From: Candidatus Poribacteria bacterium
Lineage (GTDB): Bacteria > Poribacteria > WGA-4E > WGA-3G
Direction of reading: 5' to 3'
Length of the DNA: 64,000 nt
Assembly (NCBI GenBank): GCA_022821065.1
Contig: JAJEEK010000006.1
Span: 34,953 to 98,952, forward strand
The notes under the pieces were generated by a model. It did not search any database, was not told the DNA's origin, and saw only the letters and a program-made list of their open reading frames with translations. This document shows positions 62,095-64,000 of the stretch, piece after piece. Position numbers and translations under genes: made by a program. Position 1 is the stretch's first letter. Every line of letters begins with the position of its first letter.

Positions 62095-62814
62095 ATGGAG
62101 AAGAAAATTAATTTGCCGAACACAATAAACACTTCAGAAAACCTTAATAAAGGAAACCAAAAGGATCAGAGAATTATTGACCTGCCTCGGGTGTCTGTTT
62201 TACAGGTTTTAGCTGTCCTCTGTTTGTGTCTAATTCCGCTCAGTTGTTCAAAGGTCCCGGATTTCCTAAAGGACACTTTCCGACCAGAGTTGATCGTCCC
62301 GGTGTTCGACCCTGATGCCTACATTATGCCGCAGACGGGTGCCGTTGGTTACCTGAGAAACGGCATTAAGGCGATGGCAGTCCCCCTAAACGATGTGAAG
62401 GCGGTCGATGCGTTTGCTGTTTTTATTTACAACGGAACGGATCACTGGGTATCTTTCAAAAAGAAGGATTGTCAGATGCTTGACGGGACGGGGAACGTCA
62501 CGAAAACGATCGACAAATCGCAAGAATCCTTCTATCTGAAAAAGAATTTCAAACCGACGCTGCCCCCTGAGTTCGCGGCGGAAGTGTTCCGATGGGATAA
62601 GTCCATTAGGATACAGGGAGACCCGGCGGTACTACCGAGGGAAGACATTGAAAGAACGACGGTGATGCCGAGGCAACACGCGCGCTTCTTCCTCTACTTC
62701 CGTAAACGAAGCATCAACTACAACAGTTTGCGGATCATTGTGCCGAGAGTCACAAGTGAATTTAATGACCAACAAACGACGTTCGTCTTCAAATTCAGGG
62801 TCCAACGCGGCTAA
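62095..62814 (+). CDS. lipoprotein of unknown function
   Basis: 239 residues from ATG at 62095. An N-terminal charged stretch of about 30 residues, then signal peptide SVLQVLAVLCLCLIPLSC with a lipobox (LSC). The mature protein is beta-rich (VFIYNGTDHWVSFKKKDCQ), with a region ILRRE-like FRKRSINYNSLRIIVP near the end. No family recognised. The next gene's frame overlaps its 3' end. Confidence 0.65.
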   Translation: MEKKINLPNTINTSENLNKGNQKDQRIIDLPRVSVLQVLAVLCLCLIPLSCSKVPDFLKDTFRPELIVPVFDPDAYIMPQTGAVGYLRNGIKAMAVPLNDVKAVDAFAVFIYNGTDHWVSFKKKDCQMLDGTGNVTKTIDKSQESFYLKKNFKPTLPPEFAAEVFRWDKSIRIQGDPAVLPREDIERTTVMPRQHARFFLYFRKRSINYNSLRIIVPRVTSEFNDQQTTFVFKFRVQRG

Positions 62815-64000
62815 ACTGCTGCCACCGCATACATCACGGTGGCAGCCCGCGCAAAGTAGCCATCAGCAGTCAGCAAAGAGGCAGTCGGCAGTCGGCAAAG
62901 AAGCAGTCGGAAACCAAGAAACCGAAAGCCGAAAGCCGAAAGCCGAAAGCCAGTTAAGAAACCGTCTTTGTTTTTTTCTCTTTGTTTTTTGCTTGAGCTG
63001 CACGCTTCCGGAAAGCCCAATCACGCAACCGAAACCCGAGGTTTCCATCCCGCCCGTTCCTGAGAAGAAAACCATTGGAATTCTGTGGTCCAACCGCGAA
63101 CGGGAACCGTCTCTTATCGTCGGTATCACCTACATTAAAACGCTTGGGCGTGCCGGGCAAGGTGTAGCAGAATTTCAGAGACCCTTGGGACTCGCAATAG
63201 ATGAAGAAAATAGAATCTACGTTGCCGATGCCGGGAACAATCGGGTACAAGTTATTGATGATACGGGCGGTTTCATCGCTGAATTCGGGGGGCGTGGATG
63301 GCAGAGAGGCGAGTTCGATCACCCCACAGATATAGCGTTAAGTTTCCAACGGAGTTACCGACACCTCTATGTCGCCGACACAGGGAACAACCGGGTACAA
63401 TACTGCAATTTTATCGATCAGATTTTCTATGTGCTTACCGAAACTGTGGACGACACCCCGTTGGATCAACCCGAAGGCATCGGTATCGGGCGGAACGGCG
63501 AAGTTTATGTCGTAGATACCCGAAACCATCGCTGGATTGAATTTAATGTTGCGGGTGTCCCCGTTGTCGCACACGGAAGTTTCGGGAGTGGAACCGAGCA
63601 ACTCTGGAACCCTACGGACCTCGCCGTTGATACCCAAGGGAACATCTATATAATCGATGCGGGCAACCATCTCATCAAAAAATACGACTTCAGCGGTAAT
63701 CCGATCAGCACTTGGGGAGGGGAAGGAGACAAACTCGGTCAATTGCGGGAACCGAAGTGTATCGCTTTAGACGGTTGGAATTACCTCTATGTAACCGATA
63801 GCGGCAACCGGCGCATCCAAATTTTCGCACCCAACGGCAAGAGTATTACCGAATTCAGTACACCCACACTCTTAGAACCGGCAGGCATCGCAGTCTCGAA
63901 AACTGGGCGGGTCTATGTGAGCGACGCTGAGGCGAACGACATAAAGGTGTTCCAAGTTTTTCGTATAAGACTTACGCACCTTATCAAATACCTGTTGTAG
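62765..64000 (+). CDS. NHL-repeat lipoprotein, repeat-disturbed at both ends
   Basis: Read from ATG at 62765 (62738 is also in frame), 411 residues to TAG at 63998. The lipoprotein signal CFFLFVFCLSC starts only about 65 residues in; before it lie SSHQQSAKRQSAVGKEAVG and QETESRKPKAESQ, which are translated repeat words (62853-62955). The mature part is a six-bladed NHL-type propeller with IYVADAGNNRVQVID, LYVADTGNNRVQYCN, VYVVDTRNHRWIEF, IYIIDAGNHLIKKYD and LYVTDSGNRRIQIF. The last codons (AAGACTTACGCA) are the end of a 120-bp-type repeat. The true start and stop may have been overwritten. Confidence 0.75.
   Translation: MTNKRRSSSNSGSNAAKLLPPHTSRWQPAQSSHQQSAKRQSAVGKEAVGNQETESRKPKAESQLRNRLCFFLFVFCLSCTLPESPITQPKPEVSIPPVPEKKTIGILWSNREREPSLIVGITYIKTLGRAGQGVAEFQRPLGLAIDEENRIYVADAGNNRVQVIDDTGGFIAEFGGRGWQRGEFDHPTDIALSFQRSYRHLYVADTGNNRVQYCNFIDQIFYVLTETVDDTPLDQPEGIGIGRNGEVYVVDTRNHRWIEFNVAGVPVVAHGSFGSGTEQLWNPTDLAVDTQGNIYIIDAGNHLIKKYDFSGNPISTWGGEGDKLGQLREPKCIALDGWNYLYVTDSGNRRIQIFAPNGKSITEFSTPTLLEPAGIAVSKTGRVYVSDAEANDIKVFQVFRIRLTHLIKYLL

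Noticed and set aside
1..64000. Prophage, insertion sequence with transposase, or rRNA operon
   Set aside because: No integrase, transposase, structural phage gene or rRNA segment was seen on either strand.

Overview
The window is about 64 kb of moderately GC-balanced bacterial chromosome. No rRNA or ribosomal protein is present, so placement is by inference. The gene mix suggests a Candidatus Poribacteria-like lineage or a neighbour of the Planctomycetes/PVC bacteria. It includes a DUF1501 plus PSD1-type cytochrome pair, dockerin-bearing secreted proteins, a phytanoyl-CoA dioxygenase-like oxygenase, Gfo/Idh/MocA oxidoreductases, a BatA/BatD aerotolerance-like set and an abundance of short palindromic repeats. 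Genes end normally on TGA in many places, so the standard bacterial code applies.

Layout. 1-9.7 kb: catabolic and secreted genes (partial oxidoreductase, MDR dehydrogenase, serine hydrolase, DUF1501, PSD1 cytochrome, LamG protein). 9.7-12.3 kb: small helical protein and a BatA/VWA membrane protein. 12.4-14.9 kb: two tandem exported dockerin-thioredoxin proteins, each interrupted by an in-frame TGA exactly where the first redox Cys of the CxxC motif belongs; I read both as selenoproteins, and this is the most striking item in the window. 15-24.5 kb: a methyltransferase-like UroD-family protein and partner, a class A beta-lactamase-like protein, a PQQ-type propeller, SDR, DUF1028, hisD and murA. 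25-34.9 kb: oxidoreductase, PhyH, HD protein, truA, rluD-like, aldo/keto reductase, TPR plus BatD, CopD-like protein. 34.9-43.3 kb: a defence island with a lone cas6, a HicB, an hsdS fragment, an ATPase/TOPRIM-like pair, hsdS, a HEPN protein, a nuclease-methylase fusion HsdM, and a tiny CRISPR array about 7 kb from cas6. 44.2-53 kb: six tRNAs (four serine isoacceptors, Arg-ACG, Ala-CGC), tadA, SRP RNA, dnaX, ybaB, recR, an M28 peptidase, mnmG and rsmG; tadA-ffs-dnaX-ybaB-recR is the widely conserved order. 53-58.5 kb: an Rsb-like partner-switching module (STAS, histidine kinase, response regulator-PP2C, duplicated RsbW-type ATPase, STAS). 58.7-64 kb: an AccD-like degenerate protein, galK, a ROK kinase and two lipoproteins.

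Repeats shape the whole region. A 120-bp element with terminal inverted repeats occurs three times. A 55-bp palindromic-arm element is seen with a matching empty site. Families of degenerate words (such as CCAGTTACCAGT and GCCGAAAGCC) fill intergenic gaps and have entered coding sequences in frame (dnaX, mnmG, batD end, truA end, NHL lipoprotein). An 18-codon palindrome sits in frame in the ROK gene. All functional calls come from reading the sequence; no database search was run.
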